64,000 bases of DNA from Isoetes taiwanensis (taxonomy: Eukaryota > Streptophyta > Lycopodiopsida > Isoetales > Isoetaceae). Shown piece by piece: positions 1-10,088 of the stretch. Numbering within the stretch: the stretch's first letter is position 1; every line of letters begins with the position of its first letter. The stretch is from assembly GCA_021234155.1 (NCBI GenBank), contig JAJEKV010000031.1:1793614-1857613 (forward strand). Reading direction: 5' to 3'. The position numbers and the translations under genes are program-made. The notes under the pieces were generated by a model. It did no database searches. It saw nothing but the letters and a program-made list of their open reading frames with translations, and was not told the origin of the DNA.

Positions 1-224
1 CGCCGTCAATAACTCTCTTAATCGGCTGGTCTATTATTCTGTATGTATTGCAAGAAATACAAGTTCTTAACAGAAAAAAATTGTGAAATTTATTTTATAG
101 ATGGATTCCTTTACAAATGTATCATTTTAGATGATTCTCATCCACGGTGAAACCAATTGAAAGATATGATCTTTTATAGAATTCAATGGTTTAGATAAAT
201 TATTGGGAGAGCTACATGCATCAA
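1..224. other. Left flank of LINE-A, no gene
   Basis: AT-rich sequence with no supported reading frame. Positions 216-230 carry ATGCATCAAGTCTTA, which recurs just after LINE-A at 9470-9484 (first bases shared with the target duplication). The empty site therefore already held a short direct repeat before the LINE inserted. Confidence 0.5.
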
Positions 225-237
225 GTCTTAGTATATG
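225..237. repeat. Target-site duplication, 5' copy (LINE-A)
   Basis: GTCTTAGTATATG occurs here and again at 9460-9472, directly after the poly(A) run. The perfect 13-bp match fixes both ends of LINE-A and its plus-strand orientation. Confidence 0.88.
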
Positions 238-302
238 ATCCAATGAGAGGAAAAGTGCCCACGGTCAAGACGCTGCTAAGGTGCTGCTAAGGCGCCCGCA
301 GG

Positions 303-660
303 CCAACTCTGCCATGCTCGATTTGAGTGCGCTCCCCTAAGCTCCTCTACATCGGACTACCTAGAGCAGGGTAAGATGGAGCATGCCAACTCTGCCATGC
401 TCGATTTGAGTGAGCTCTCCTAAGCTCCTCTACATCGGCCTATCTAGAGCAGGGTAAGATGGAGTTGAGCAATGTTGCTCCTCCTCCTGACTTTCTCTCT
501 CTCTAAGCAACTCAACTCTAAAGGCAGAGGGCGGAGCTCTAAAGGCGCTAGCGTGCCAACTCTGCCATAACTAAATTTGCGAGCGCTCATGAGTTCCTCT
601 ATGTTGCTATGTCTAGCCTTTCTACAGCAGATTAAGAAGGAGTTGAGCAATGCTGCTGCT
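303..660 (+). repeat. Tandem monomers in the LINE-A 5'UTR
   Basis: A block beginning CCAACTCTGCCAT recurs at 303, 385 and 555. The first two units are 82 bp apart and match closely up to the shared GAGCAGGGTAAGATGGAG. The third is 170 bp further and more diverged. A GAGTTGAGCAATG segment followed by CTCCTCCTGACTTTCT occurs near 460 and near 636. Tandem 5'UTR monomers in LINEs can carry promoter function, as in mouse L1; that role here is inferred only. Confidence 0.7.
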
Positions 661-695
661 CCTCCTGACTTTCTATCCCTTTCAACAGGAAAATA

Positions 696-1010
696 TTGGC
701 CGGAATGAGCAATCTAAGTCCACATCTATCCAGACACATAAGCTATTCTAGTGCTAGGTTCTTCACCATAATCATTCGTGGAGATCATCATATATGTGGC
801 TGGTTGGAGGGCGAGTTCAGCCAACTCTGGGAAGCCCTTGTTCTAGATAGAGTCTTTCCTGATTATCTCTTTCAAGTAGAAGCCTGGCTTACACCACAAA
901 TTCCAATTCAACTAATCGAGTATTGGTTGGGCGACTATATGGGAGATAGGAATGTCTCTGATGCTGGCCAATGGGGCCTCGGCAAAATCACTGTTAAAAT
1001 CTACACTTAG
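696..1010 (+). CDS. LINE-A ORF1-like module 1 (DUF4283-related)
   Basis: A 104-residue frame. After a short N-terminus it has a beta-strand-like stretch (FFTIIIRG), then CGWLEGEFSQLWEALV. This resembles the core seen in the next three frames and the LEGLQFELW core of the recognisable DUF4283 domain at 2119-2874. DUF4283 is the RRM-like domain of plant L1 ORF1 proteins and is thought to bind the element RNA. No zinc knuckle is present, and the C-terminal part is shorter than in the sister modules. Assignment as a diverged duplicate of the ORF1 RNA-binding domain is inference. Confidence 0.45.
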   Translation: MAGMSNLSPHLSRHISYSSARFFTIIIRGDHHICGWLEGEFSQLWEALVLDRVFPDYLFQVEAWLTPQIPIQLIEYWLGDYMGDRNVSDAGQWGLGKITVKIYT

Positions 1011-1226
1011 TTGCTAGATCTGCTTGGATGCGGATGGATCCTAACGTCTTGTAGTCAACTCTTGACCAGTCTCGCATGAAAGGTCTATTTGTCCCTTTGC
1101 TGCCGGATTAGCTAGCTGCCTCCTGGGGCTTTTAGCCTCTGCAACTTCCATCAATTCATATGTGTTTGTTGTACCCACTTTATGCATTATAATCATTCCT
1201 CTGGCTCTGACTCTTTATAAGCCCCT

Positions 1227-1670
1227 TTGTTGGATCTGCAGCACACAATCCCAGCCTCAAGTGCCTGCATCTTCGATGTCTCAATGGGACTACCCCTGCC
1301 GCTCTTCTTAACCTCTCCATCCTCTCCAGTAAACTATCCTCCATCCCCTTCTGATATTGAGATCTCTAGATACTTTGTCACTATCGAGGGCTCCCAGCAG
1401 TTAGCCTGTGGATGGTTGGAAGGTCTTGCTGCAGAGTTGTGGACATATTTAATTGATGAGATGCTGGTCCCAGAGATCTACTTCGTTGGAGAGAGCGGCA
1501 CTCCTGCTGTAAATCCAGAGGAAACACCGAGGCTGTGGAGGGTCGAGTTTCTTGGAGTTGATCGCCCGGCCTTTGCCACCTTCTACGTCCACAGTGCCTG
1601 GATGATAGATTCGGTTAAGGTGGAATTACACAAGGTGCCTCTCCCATTTGAGATCATATCTGTGGATTGA
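1227..1670 (+). CDS. LINE-A ORF1-like module 2 (DUF4283-related)
   Basis: A 147-residue frame with a Ser/Pro-rich N-terminal third, then FVTIEGSQQLACGWLEG, ELWTYLIDEM, a PRLWRVEFLG strand and a final DSVKVELHK strand. The order (strand, WLEG-ELW helix, RL-rich strand, terminal VEL strand) is repeated in the frame starting at 1648, and the core matches the DUF4283 domain further downstream. The end overlaps the next frame by 23 bp, so translation of the second could depend on reinitiation. It could instead be remnants of one long ORF1 with frameshifts, but each frame keeps its own ATG and no internal stops. Confidence 0.45.
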   Translation: MLDLQHTIPASSACIFDVSMGLPLPLFLTSPSSPVNYPPSPSDIEISRYFVTIEGSQQLACGWLEGLAAELWTYLIDEMLVPEIYFVGESGTPAVNPEETPRLWRVEFLGVDRPAFATFYVHSAWMIDSVKVELHKVPLPFEIISVD

Positions 1671-2061
1671 AACCTGTCTAGAATGGTCTCTCGTGATCTC
1701 AATGGATCAAACCCCTTCTATTATCTCATTGCATTCATCTTCCTCTGATCCCTCTTCGGTTAATCTGCCCTACTCTCCGCCATACATAGTTCGCACAGCC
1801 ATTCTTGCTAATCACAACTATATCTGGTGGGGCTGGATCAGAGGGGATGTGGAGGACATCTGGACATCCTTGATTGATAGGCAAATCCTTTTTCTAGATC
1901 AATTCTATTGTGTTGGTGGCCTGCAACTTTTGGGAGATCTTCACAATACAAGGAGGGTGGTTAGATTACTTGCCCGGGGATCCTTCTCAACCTTACCTCT
2001 TCAAGCTTTTCTTGTTAACTGTACATGGTTGAATGATAACTACTGGGTTGAGCTATACTAA
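1648..2061 (+). CDS. LINE-A ORF1-like module 3 (DUF4283-related)
   Basis: A 137-residue frame; an internal ATG at 1702 (MDQTPS) is an equally good start and gives a Ser/Pro-rich N-terminus like that of module 2. The core reads YIWWGWIRGDVEDIWTSLID, then a RRVVRLLARG strand and a terminal NDNYWVELY strand, the same layout as module 2. No zinc-binding motif is seen. It is best read as another tandem copy of the ORF1 RNA-binding fold. The similarity is by eye and should be tested by profile comparison. Confidence 0.45.
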   Translation: MRSYLWIETCLEWSLVISMDQTPSIISLHSSSSDPSSVNLPYSPPYIVRTAILANHNYIWWGWIRGDVEDIWTSLIDRQILFLDQFYCVGGLQLLGDLHNTRRVVRLLARGSFSTLPLQAFLVNCTWLNDNYWVELY

Positions 2062-2118
2062 GATGGAGATCAACCAGGCCAGCTATGCAGAGGCAGCTAG
2101 TCTTCTCTTCTCACCCAG

Positions 2119-2874
2119 ATGGACTGCCCAGTGGATAATCACTCAAAGGGGCTTATCTCTGTCCATACTCAGGAAGTGGCCAACAGAATACGGTTTTTAC
2201 AGATTCACTGTCTAATAAGCAAGCTTCTTCGTGGATCCCCCAAGCTGGAAGAGATCCGAAGGACCCTGGGACTTATATGTAGATCCAGAACCCCGCCAAA
2301 GGTGCAGGCTTTGGGCAACTCTTATTTCGCAATCATTGTCAATCTACCTAAGGAAGCTGAGATCCTGTTCAGAAAGGGCATCATATCCACCATGCATGGG
2401 CAGTTCTTTGTGCAGAAATGGCGACCAGGCTTTAACCCCATGCTCCCAGACGCTCTTCTTTACCCAGTTTGGGTCTCTCTGGAGGGGTTACAGTTTGAAC
2501 TCTGGACAGAGAGAACACTTAAAGCTTTGACGACCTCTATTGGAGAGTATGTCTATTTTGACAACAGGAGTGAGGAGGTGCCCAGGCTATGTGTGGCAAT
2601 GGATCTGCTCAAGCCCATCCCCAAAGCCATCGAGTTTGAGGGATTCTACAAAGAAAACGTGGTGTTCCCTCTGATACCTTTGAGTCTGCCCCCCATCTGC
2701 ACTGGATGTGGTATCAGAGTCCACCCAAATGCTATGTGCCCATCAATAAAAGAATGCGACAAAGGAAAGGGGCTTGAGTGCAACTCTGAACTGTCTGCCC
2801 AGCCCAACGACTGTTCTTTAAAGGGGAATGTTCTACTGCCACTCCTGATAACAATGGGTCTGCAAAACCTCTGA
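2119..2874 (+). CDS. LINE-A ORF1 protein, DUF4283 plus CCHC knuckle
   Basis: A 251-residue frame that is clearly plant L1 ORF1. Around residues 65-160 it has the DUF4283 signature: VQALGNSYFAI, a GQFFVQKWRPGFNP strand pair and PVWVSLEGLQFELW, followed by PRLCVAMDL. A CCHC zinc knuckle (C-x2-C-x4-H-x4-C) follows in CTGCGIRVHPNAMC. In the L1 family this protein binds element RNA and forms the RNP needed for target-primed reverse transcription. The frame ends soon after the knuckle, and the rest of ORF1 continues in another frame from 2913, so a frameshift probably separates the two parts. Confidence 0.75.
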   Translation: MDCPVDNHSKGLISVHTQEVANRIRFLQIHCLISKLLRGSPKLEEIRRTLGLICRSRTPPKVQALGNSYFAIIVNLPKEAEILFRKGIISTMHGQFFVQKWRPGFNPMLPDALLYPVWVSLEGLQFELWTERTLKALTTSIGEYVYFDNRSEEVPRLCVAMDLLKPIPKAIEFEGFYKENVVFPLIPLSLPPICTGCGIRVHPNAMCPSIKECDKGKGLECNSELSAQPNDCSLKGNVLLPLLITMGLQNL

Positions 2875-2943
2875 AGGAACCAGAAGAATCGGACCTTGTT
2901 GGCCCTGATAAGATGGATTCATTGCATCCTTCATTACATCCTT

Positions 2944-3093
2944 CTGAGCAAATCGGCCTGCTGGAGCCATCCATTGGACATGGCAGGGCTGCATATAGTA
3001 CTCCTGCTACAGATTTATCTGAGCAAATTGACCTGTTGGAGCCATCCATTGGACATGGCAGGGCTGCATATAGTACTCATGTTACAGATTTAC
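2944..3093 (+). repeat. 75-bp in-frame tandem repeat in ORF1
   Basis: Two copies (2944-3018 and 3019-3093) encode the 25-residue unit containing LLEPSIGHGRAAYST. They differ at few positions, so the duplication is fairly recent. Confidence 0.85.
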
Positions 3094-3298
3094 CTGTCTC
3101 TGCCCCTCCCACTGATCCTTGTGCTGAGATTAATATGTTTCATGATCCCAATGCTGGTTCCATCTCTGTTACTCCTCTCAAATTGGCAGACATGAAGAAA
3201 AAGGTTAAATGGGCAGATATGGTGGAAGAGCATGATGAATCCATTCATACTGATCTCTCACAGGCCGCAGCCACCATTGATGAAGGGCAAATGGCATC

Positions 3299-3901
3299 AG
3301 GGAATAAATTACTAATCGCATATTTTTTATTAGCCAGAATGACTTTAGCTAAACTTGCTCGATATTAATCCCAAAATTTTCTGTGGTTTAGCTAAACACT
3401 ACACATTTTTCCTCTCATACTTTCTAGCGTTTAGCTAAACTAACCCAAACATCATCTCAAAAATTTCTATGGTGTGGCAAACAGAAAATATTAAGCCAAA
3501 TTACTATACTTGTTTTCAATATATTCCACTTATTTTAGTCATTTTCTTTGTGAAAACATTATAAAATAATGCTAACTAGCAAAGTCTAGGACCCAAATTA
3601 ATTCATAATGCTAGAAACTAAACTACTAATCATATATTTCATATAAACTAGAATGATGTTAGCTAAACTAGCCCGAAATTTATTCTAAAAGTTTCTATGG
3701 TTTAGCTAAACAATACAGAATTTCACTCTCTTACTTTCTAGCGTTTGGCTAAAGAGCTTCAGGGTTGGTGCAGTCCCGAAAAAAGTTAAGCTAAAATTAT
3801 TATTTTTTTCCCAATTTTTTCCATTTACTTTAGCCAAATGTTTTTGAAAATGTGTTAAAAAATCGCCAAATAGCTAAGTTTAGCCCTTAAATTATTCCAT
3901 G
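3299..3901. mobile_element. MITE-like insertion, dimeric, 9-bp target duplication
   Basis: AATGGCATC at 3290-3298 is repeated at 3902-3910, and removing the insert with one copy restores the ORF1 frame. The insert is AT-rich and consists of two diverged units of about 300 bp, each with TTTAGCTAAAC palindromes and a TTTCTAGCGTTTRGCTAAA segment. The ends (GGAATAAATT and, on the reverse strand, GGAATAATTT) are weakly inverted. A 9-bp duplication suggests a Mutator-type mobiliser; there is no coding sequence. Confidence 0.7.
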
Positions 3902-4645
3902 AATGGCATCGGCTCCTGGCCATGATGGCTCTGAGCCCGCAAACTTGCCACTCTCGCATAATGAATTGGAGAAGCTCCATAAGCCCACAAATCTAACTTT
4001 GGGTCAGGGGAGAAGAGCAGAGGAGATACAGGGAGAATTGGTCGTTGGGAGAGAATGGCATTGATATGCCTGAGAAGCTGCTAGGAATTAGCAGCCTGCT
4101 TGGTGAAGACATACTAGCAACCGATGAACAAGACTTGTATGCAGCCAGGAATCTTCTTGAAGACATCAGAAAGAATCCCCTCTATGCTGAGATAGAATTT
4201 GTTAAATAGTTCATTAAGGAGAAAATCCCAGGTGTTGCTGATCCAATTGCCGCAACTGAGGCCGCCAATGCTACAATGGATGTTGTCCCTATTGAGGACT
4301 CAATCGGAAGAGGCACCCCTCGGGCTGCACGGGAGAAAAGCAAAGGAATTGAGCTACAGGTGATCCCCCCCTCTGCCTCAGTGGAAAAAAAGAAACGTAG
4401 AAGGGGTAGACGTAGCACAAGAAGAACACAATTAGAGGACCTCATCATGGACGAGGCTGATAGCCCTGGATGTCTGGATGATAAATAATCTTTGTGATGG
4501 ATAGTACTACATGCATATTGGATAAGATAGACTTTTTGTATGGTGTGGGATGCAGTAGAGTATGCCTAAAGCAAATGTCGATGGTCGTGGAAGCTAAAGG
4601 GGGTAATATCTCACTTTATACTCCCAATCTCCGATTGCTACTTGC

Positions 4646-5320
4646 ATGATCCTACATCCCCCTACCCCATGGTTTGTGAGCTATTTTCAACTTGCTTATA
4701 TAATGATAAGTATGTTTCCCTCTCGTAACTGGTTGTATTTCTATTGTTGCTTTAAGAAAGGACTAATGTTAGTAAGGAAGCTATATAATACTGGGATTGA
4801 CCATATGGAAAATGGGGCTGGGCAACACCATGTCACGCTTAGAGGCATCGACAGAGGTCATAGCAATTTCAAGCTGTGGAATGGCAGGATGCAGGATGCT
4901 ACTGAATTTGCCAGCAGCAACTTCGAAATTTGGAAAAATATTGGATGTCTAGACATCAATGTGCCACCTTGTGAGGGGCAATTTAAGGAACCATTAGGGG
5001 GCACCACTAGCATTTTTGGATGGGCCAAAGACCTAAGGTTGCCACATTTGTGCGATAGGTACCCAACCTATAGGTACCCAACCTATCCGTGTGAAGGTGA
5101 AAGGCAAACATTCATATTCAAAGCGATGTGGTCCCCTGGAAGGGGTTTGAACCACTATTGGCAATCATATGCCATATCCCCTGGGATGAAATGGCGTCCA
5201 GAGTACACCAATGCTCCAATGATGGGGGGATATAAGACAAGTGAACATGGGGGGCTAGTGTATAAACCCGAGGAGAGGTGGGCCCAATCTATGCTAAACA
5301 AACACCCTCTATGGTGGTAG
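4646..5320 (+). CDS. Unrecognised ORF between LINE-A ORF1 and ORF2
   Basis: A 224-residue frame lying 33 bp upstream of ORF2. I do not recognise a family. It is rich in Trp, Tyr, Gly and His, with a short in-frame duplication (YPTYRYPTYP), a hydrophobic N-terminal part and a hydrophilic C-terminal half. An extra ORF here is not standard for plant L1 elements. It may be an acquired sequence, a degenerate extension of ORF2 or a chance frame. Its length without stops in a region of balanced composition gives modest support for real coding. Confidence 0.35.
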   Translation: MILHPPTPWFVSYFQLAYIMISMFPSRNWLYFYCCFKKGLMLVRKLYNTGIDHMENGAGQHHVTLRGIDRGHSNFKLWNGRMQDATEFASSNFEIWKNIGCLDINVPPCEGQFKEPLGGTTSIFGWAKDLRLPHLCDRYPTYRYPTYPCEGERQTFIFKAMWSPGRGLNHYWQSYAISPGMKWRPEYTNAPMMGGYKTSEHGGLVYKPEERWAQSMLNKHPLWW

Positions 5321-5353
5321 GTACTACTCAAAGCCCCTTCCTATCTTAAATAT

Positions 5354-8300
5354 ATGAAGATGGTTTCTTGGAATTTACGCGGAATCAAGGGTACTCTCAA
5401 GAGAGCTAGGGTCCTTGCTGCTATTAGATCTATGAAAGCTGACATCATTCTGCTTCAAGAACATAGACTCCCAACTTTTAAAGCGACATGCCTCGGTAAA
5501 TGGGTTAGCGATAGCTATGATTCTGTTACATGCCCTGCGCAGGATACTAAAGGGGGTACAAGCATTCTATGGAAGGGCCAGTCACCCGTTGGCTCGTACT
5601 GTAGCAGGGATGGTAGGTGGCAGGCAGTTTTATTTGATACCTTAGAAGTTAAGTGGGGACTTATTAATATCTATGCATCCAATAAGCCCGCTGAGAGAGC
5701 GGCCCTCTGGCTAGAAATAGAAACGTGGATTCTACACCAGCATCATGAGATTAAGAACTGGATATTGGGAGGTGACCTTAATATGACGGATGTGTGGGAT
5801 CAAAGGATAGGATTGCATAGGAACTTGATAGGAGAGGAGCAAACGACTTGGCAATCTCTCATTAACAATGTTGGATTCAATCTAGTTCCCCCATCCAATG
5901 TATCCTTCTCCTGGTCAAACAAGCAGAAGGGACAAGACCGAGTATATTGTTTGCTGGATAGATTCTACATGGCTAATCCTTCTGCTCCCTTTATGGACCG
6001 AAGCTATGTTACTGGTGACCTGGCATTCTCTCATTCTGACCACGCTCTGCAACATCTGACTATTGATGGAGTTCCTGTTGTGGGGGAGAGGAAGAATGTC
6101 CCCTTTAAGTTTAATACTGCCTGGCTGGGTAAAGAGGCCTTCTGTAAACCATTTAAAGAATACCTTCTCTCGATTGAAGTATGTGAGTCGCCTAGTATGG
6201 AAACTTGGGCCAAGTTGCTCCATCTGATGAAAGACTGGATAAAAGAATGGGGGAAGAAAAGAGCTTTGGAGTTTAAAAAGAATAAAAATGAGGTCTATAA
6301 TATGCTTAGAATAGTAAGGCAAGGTCTTTTGTTGAATCCATATTGTGAGGCAAGTCAAAAGCTAGAGGAAGAACTGGAGGCCAAAGCGAAGGCTATCGAG
6401 GAGGATGAAGCTAGAGGGGCAGCAGTTCGTTCTAAAACTAAATGGTATGCTGAGCTGGATCATGAAAATTCTAAGTGCTTCTTTCGCTTAGCAGGTGCGA
6501 GATTGGGTGAAAATAGCATCACATCTATGCTTGACGACAAACAAGAGGTTTTGCAGAATCAGAAGGAGATCTCTGCTTACATCAGGAACAGTTTTCAAGA
6601 TATGTTCAAGGAGGACCCTATCCCCGCCTCGTATAGCTTTGCGGTATCCCAGATGGATAAATTAGATTGGAGTAATGGTATCACATCAGAGGATAATTTG
6701 CGCCTCATGAGTGATCCCATCGAGGAGGAGATATATAAAACCTTATGTTCCCTTGCCCATGGAAAGTCCCCAGGTCCAGATGGGTTCCCGCCTGAGTTCT
6801 TTGTGGAATTTTGGGAAGTGATTGGTCCATTCTTTATAAAAGCAGTTAAGGGAGCTTGGGCTACAAGGTGTCTTCGTTCCTCCCTAACATCAGGATTCAT
6901 TACATTAGTTCCTAAAGTTGACAGACCCCAGCACCTAGGGGAGTGGAGGCCCATAGCTCTAACAAATGTATTGTATAAAGTTATTGCTAAAACTATAGCC
7001 AACAGATTGAAGCCTATCCTCAATAGACTTATTGGCAACGAGCAATCAGCATTCTTGCCAGGTAGATCCATACTTGATAACTATCTGGCTGCGAGGGAAG
7101 GTCTCCATTGGGCCAAAAGATCTCAACAAAAATGTATTCTACTTAAGATGGACTTTCGGAAAGCATATGACACTTTGAGGTGGTCAGGACTAAGGGAAGT
7201 TATGGCTAGACTGGGTTTCGTTCCTCAGTTTTTCAAGCTGGCTTTTGGTCTGAACAAGTTCGCCTCGGCTTCAGTTCTGGTCAACGGACAACCATCAAGA
7301 CTTTTCTACCTGAGAAAGGGAATCAGACAAGGTAATTATCACCCTACCTGTTTCTACTAATGGCTAATCTCTTAAACAGAATTATCCAGAGTAAAGTCAA
7401 GGACGGTTCTCTTAATGGGCTTCAGCTTCCTCTTAACGAGGAGAGATTGACAATAATGCAGTATGCGGATGATACCTTTGTCTTCCTCACTTGTAGTATC
7501 AGATAACCTTAAAGGTCTGTGGACTCCGATTCTTGATAAACTACGGAAAAAGATCGGGTTATGGTCCTCTAAAGGCCTTTCCATTGCAGGAAGAATAACA
7601 GTGGCTAATGCTATACTAGCCTCTTCCCATGTGTATTATTCTTCAATTATACTAGCTCAAAAAGGGGTATATAATCAAATTCAAGCTATTATCAGGAAGT
7701 TTATCTGGGGAGGCATGCATCTGGTTGCCTGGTCTGAGATATGCAGAGATAGGAAATATGGGGGCCTAGGTTGTAAGGATATACTGACACAGGCCCAGAT
7801 TCTATCAGCCAAAAGTGTATGGAGAGCAATCCAGGGAGGTACGTCCCCTGCTCTGAGTTTTGTGCGATACTGGCTTGGCCTCTGTAAACTGAAAGGAAAG
7901 CCCTCTCTCCCTAGAGACGAAGTAGGGGCCATGTTCTTTAGATATAGGGTAGCTCCCGGGACCTCTCCAGTGATGCGGAAGATTCTACATGCCTGGTGTG
8001 AAGTCCAACAACTATTCTCCCCTATGGAGCCTATATTGGATGCAAGAAACCTTAGTATCTTCTGGAATATTCATATATGGAAAAGGGGTGATCTCCCTCT
8101 TGCTTTGTCTCACCCCCGTATCTTCATCAAATGGAAGGACGCATGCATCACTAGATTGCATCACTTTATGGAGGAATGATAGGTGGACATCATAGTCCAG
8201 GTTCAAAACTCTAATCAGAAATCCAGGTGAGACTGATAGAAAGATCTTTAAGGAAATCTTAAAGAATGTACATGCCCTCTTTGGTATTTGTGGCCCAGGG

Positions 8301-8999
8301 GAGAAATGGTTCTGTCATGGTTCAAAAAAGTTTGAAGTTGGTAAGATCTACCATTCGCTTATCCAACCAAGCCCTCTTAAAGCTATCAATGCTCTTGGGT
8401 TGAGTGAAAGAGAAGTGGTCAAGCTCATGGGTGATTCCTGGACTACCCTTTGCTCGAGACGGATTCAATATTTTAGGTGGTTAGCCTTACAAGGTGGTCT
8501 TAATACACATATCAGGCTAATCGAAAGAGGCACTGTTGTTCCACTGGAGTGTCCACTTGGCTGTTCAACACCAGAGGATACATCACATCTCTTCTTCTGT
8601 CTACGTATTATGTGCTTCTGGCAGTGGGTGGCACCCATTATTGGGCTGGAAAATACCGACCTAGATTGGCCCCAGATAATCACTTCCAATGAAAACGACA
8701 AAATATCTGCAACGCTGGTTAATATTGCCTTGTGGGTGATATGGAAGCATAGATGTGAGGTTGCTCTTGGAGGAAAAGAAATTTCTTTAGCAAAACTAAA
8801 GAACTGGTTCAACTACGAAGTTGCATTAATGGCCCTTGCACACCACAGGAAAATGGGGAGTGCATATCACAAAGATTTGGATAGGATTGGAAGACTCGAA
8901 GGGTTCTATACATTCTTTAGGTGCAACTGGGATGGAAAAAAGGAAGATGAACACGCGCTGACTAGGGTGCTGGAAGTAGGTGAGGATAACTCTTGCTAG
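5354..8999 (+). pseudogene. LINE-A ORF2: endonuclease, reverse transcriptase, zf-RVT
   Basis: The first frame (5354-7360) begins MKMVSWNLRG and shows the APE-type endonuclease with N7, E36, D141/N143 (GGDLNMTD) and D229/H230 (SHSDH). It then shows L1 RT blocks GKSPGPDGFPPEFF, LTNVLYKVIAKTIANRL, EQSAFLPGRSILDN and MDFRKAYDTL, up to GIRQG. A frameshift near 7335 moves the YADD catalytic box (about 7460) into another frame. About 70 residues normally found after YADD are missing before DNLKGLWTPILDKL, an internal deletion. The C-terminal zf-RVT region (8400-8999, with CPLGCSTPEDTSHLFFC) is in a further frame. It nicks the target and copies the element RNA in intact relatives, but is inactive here. 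Confidence 0.88.
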
Positions 9000-9429
9000 T
9001 AATGGTGGTGGAGTTTATATTGTCTCCTCCTTTTTAAGATGATCATGGCATGGGGGTTCTGGAATGCTGGAGGTAATACTCCTATAGTACCATCAGTAGG
9101 ACACAGGTAACTTCAAGTAGTTGCACAATCCATGTAGTACTGTGCTAATGAGGAAGAGGTGAAGGAAGCTAGGAAAGTTAGTTTCCTTTAGGTGGTACTT
9201 CCATAGTACCCATCATCACGGGAAGATGTGTGATCATGCAACCTAGGCCTGAGGTACCGGTGCCTTATTAATAGGGAAGAAGTTGAGATGGCCTTCACCA
9301 AAGTACAAGAACCCCTACCATGATTCACCCTCCTGACTGGAGTGATTTGACCTCATGTTGCTCTTTCAAGCCGATCCATGGGGATCATGTACTATATTTA
9401 TAAATTAATAGAGTTTCAACCTTACACTC

Positions 9430-9430
<1 letters not shown>

Positions 9431-9460
<30 letters not shown>

Positions 9461-9472
9461 TCTTAGTATATG
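9431..9472 (+). repeat. LINE-A poly(A) tail and 3' target duplication
   Basis: A run of 27 A residues begins about 9431, followed by GG and then GTCTTAGTATATG (9460-9472), the second copy of the target-site duplication. This is the classic signature of target-primed reverse transcription. Confidence 0.9.
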
Positions 9473-10083
9473 CATCAAGTCTTAAGGTCAATATTTGGTC
9501 CAACATGAATTGTGCCCAGAACGAATGTTTTTGTGAAATGATTTATTAACCATCGACATCTGGACAATGGGATAGAATCACAAATTTTTAATCAAATGAA
9601 AGCATGTGTAATGCTAAATTTCATGAAATTTGCCGTAGCGATGTGTAATGCTCATGGCCTAGCAACTTATTAGTAAAAGTTTTGAGCTGTTAGAAAACCG
9701 AGAGAAAATGTACGTTCTTATTGCTATACTTTTTTTATCTTTTTGTTGTTGATTCTATGGCTTTATACGGATTGGTACCATACCTGCAGAGTATTGGTAT
9801 TGGCATTGCATGTAAGTTTGTAAAGCAAAGAAGATCATGCATCTCATGATATTTCACACATTGTGGAGATGGTATGAGAATCACTAGGTTGTTCCTTGCT
9901 TTGTGTTTAGTTGTCATGACCTCTTACTCTTGCTGCCACAGGGTCCAACTTTGCCACTTCTATAATAGACTTTGTCTCTAAAGAGTGCAGAGCAACATCT
10001 GCAGCTGGAGTACATGGCATTCAATATCTATTTATCACGACTTGAATACTAAAAAGCTCAGAAACCTTTGTATTCTTAAGGCC
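9473..10083. other. Intergenic spacer between LINE-A and the copia element
   Basis: About 610 bp of AT-rich sequence. I see no supported gene or recognisable element. Short minus-strand frames (for example 9735-9917) lack any family features. Confidence 0.5.
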
Positions 10084-10088
10084 TCTGC

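Larger units (their letters stand above)
2913..4488 (+). pseudogene. LINE-A ORF1 C-terminal region, split by a MITE
   Basis: Reading 2913-3298 gives a hydrophilic tail with two 25-residue repeats, ending EGQMAS. The same frame resumes exactly after the MITE and its duplicated target at 3911 (APGHDGSEPANLP). A frameshift lies near 4045, then NGIDMPEKLLGISSLLGED continues to a TAG at 4207-4209 and on to a Lys/Arg-rich end (KKKRRRGRRSTRR) and a stop at 4486-4488. Basic C-terminal tails are common in plant L1 ORF1. The MITE, one frameshift and one stop inactivate it. The seamless junction is direct evidence for the MITE boundaries. Confidence 0.7.
238..9459 (+). mobile_element. LINE-A: full-length L1-type non-LTR retrotransposon
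   Basis: The 9.2-kb element is bounded by the 13-bp duplication and ends in a 27-base poly(A) run. In order it holds a repetitive 5'UTR, several ORF1-like frames with DUF4283 and CCHC features, an ORF1 C-terminal part split by a MITE, an unrecognised ORF, and ORF2 with endonuclease, reverse transcriptase and zf-RVT. This order is typical of plant L1 elements, but the length is unusual because of the extended ORF1 region. Frameshifts and an internal deletion in ORF2 make the copy non-autonomous. The intact duplication and poly(A) argue it is not very old. Confidence 0.9.

Noticed and set aside
6595-7071. 158-codon minus-strand frame
   Set aside because: Shadow of the LINE-A reverse transcriptase.
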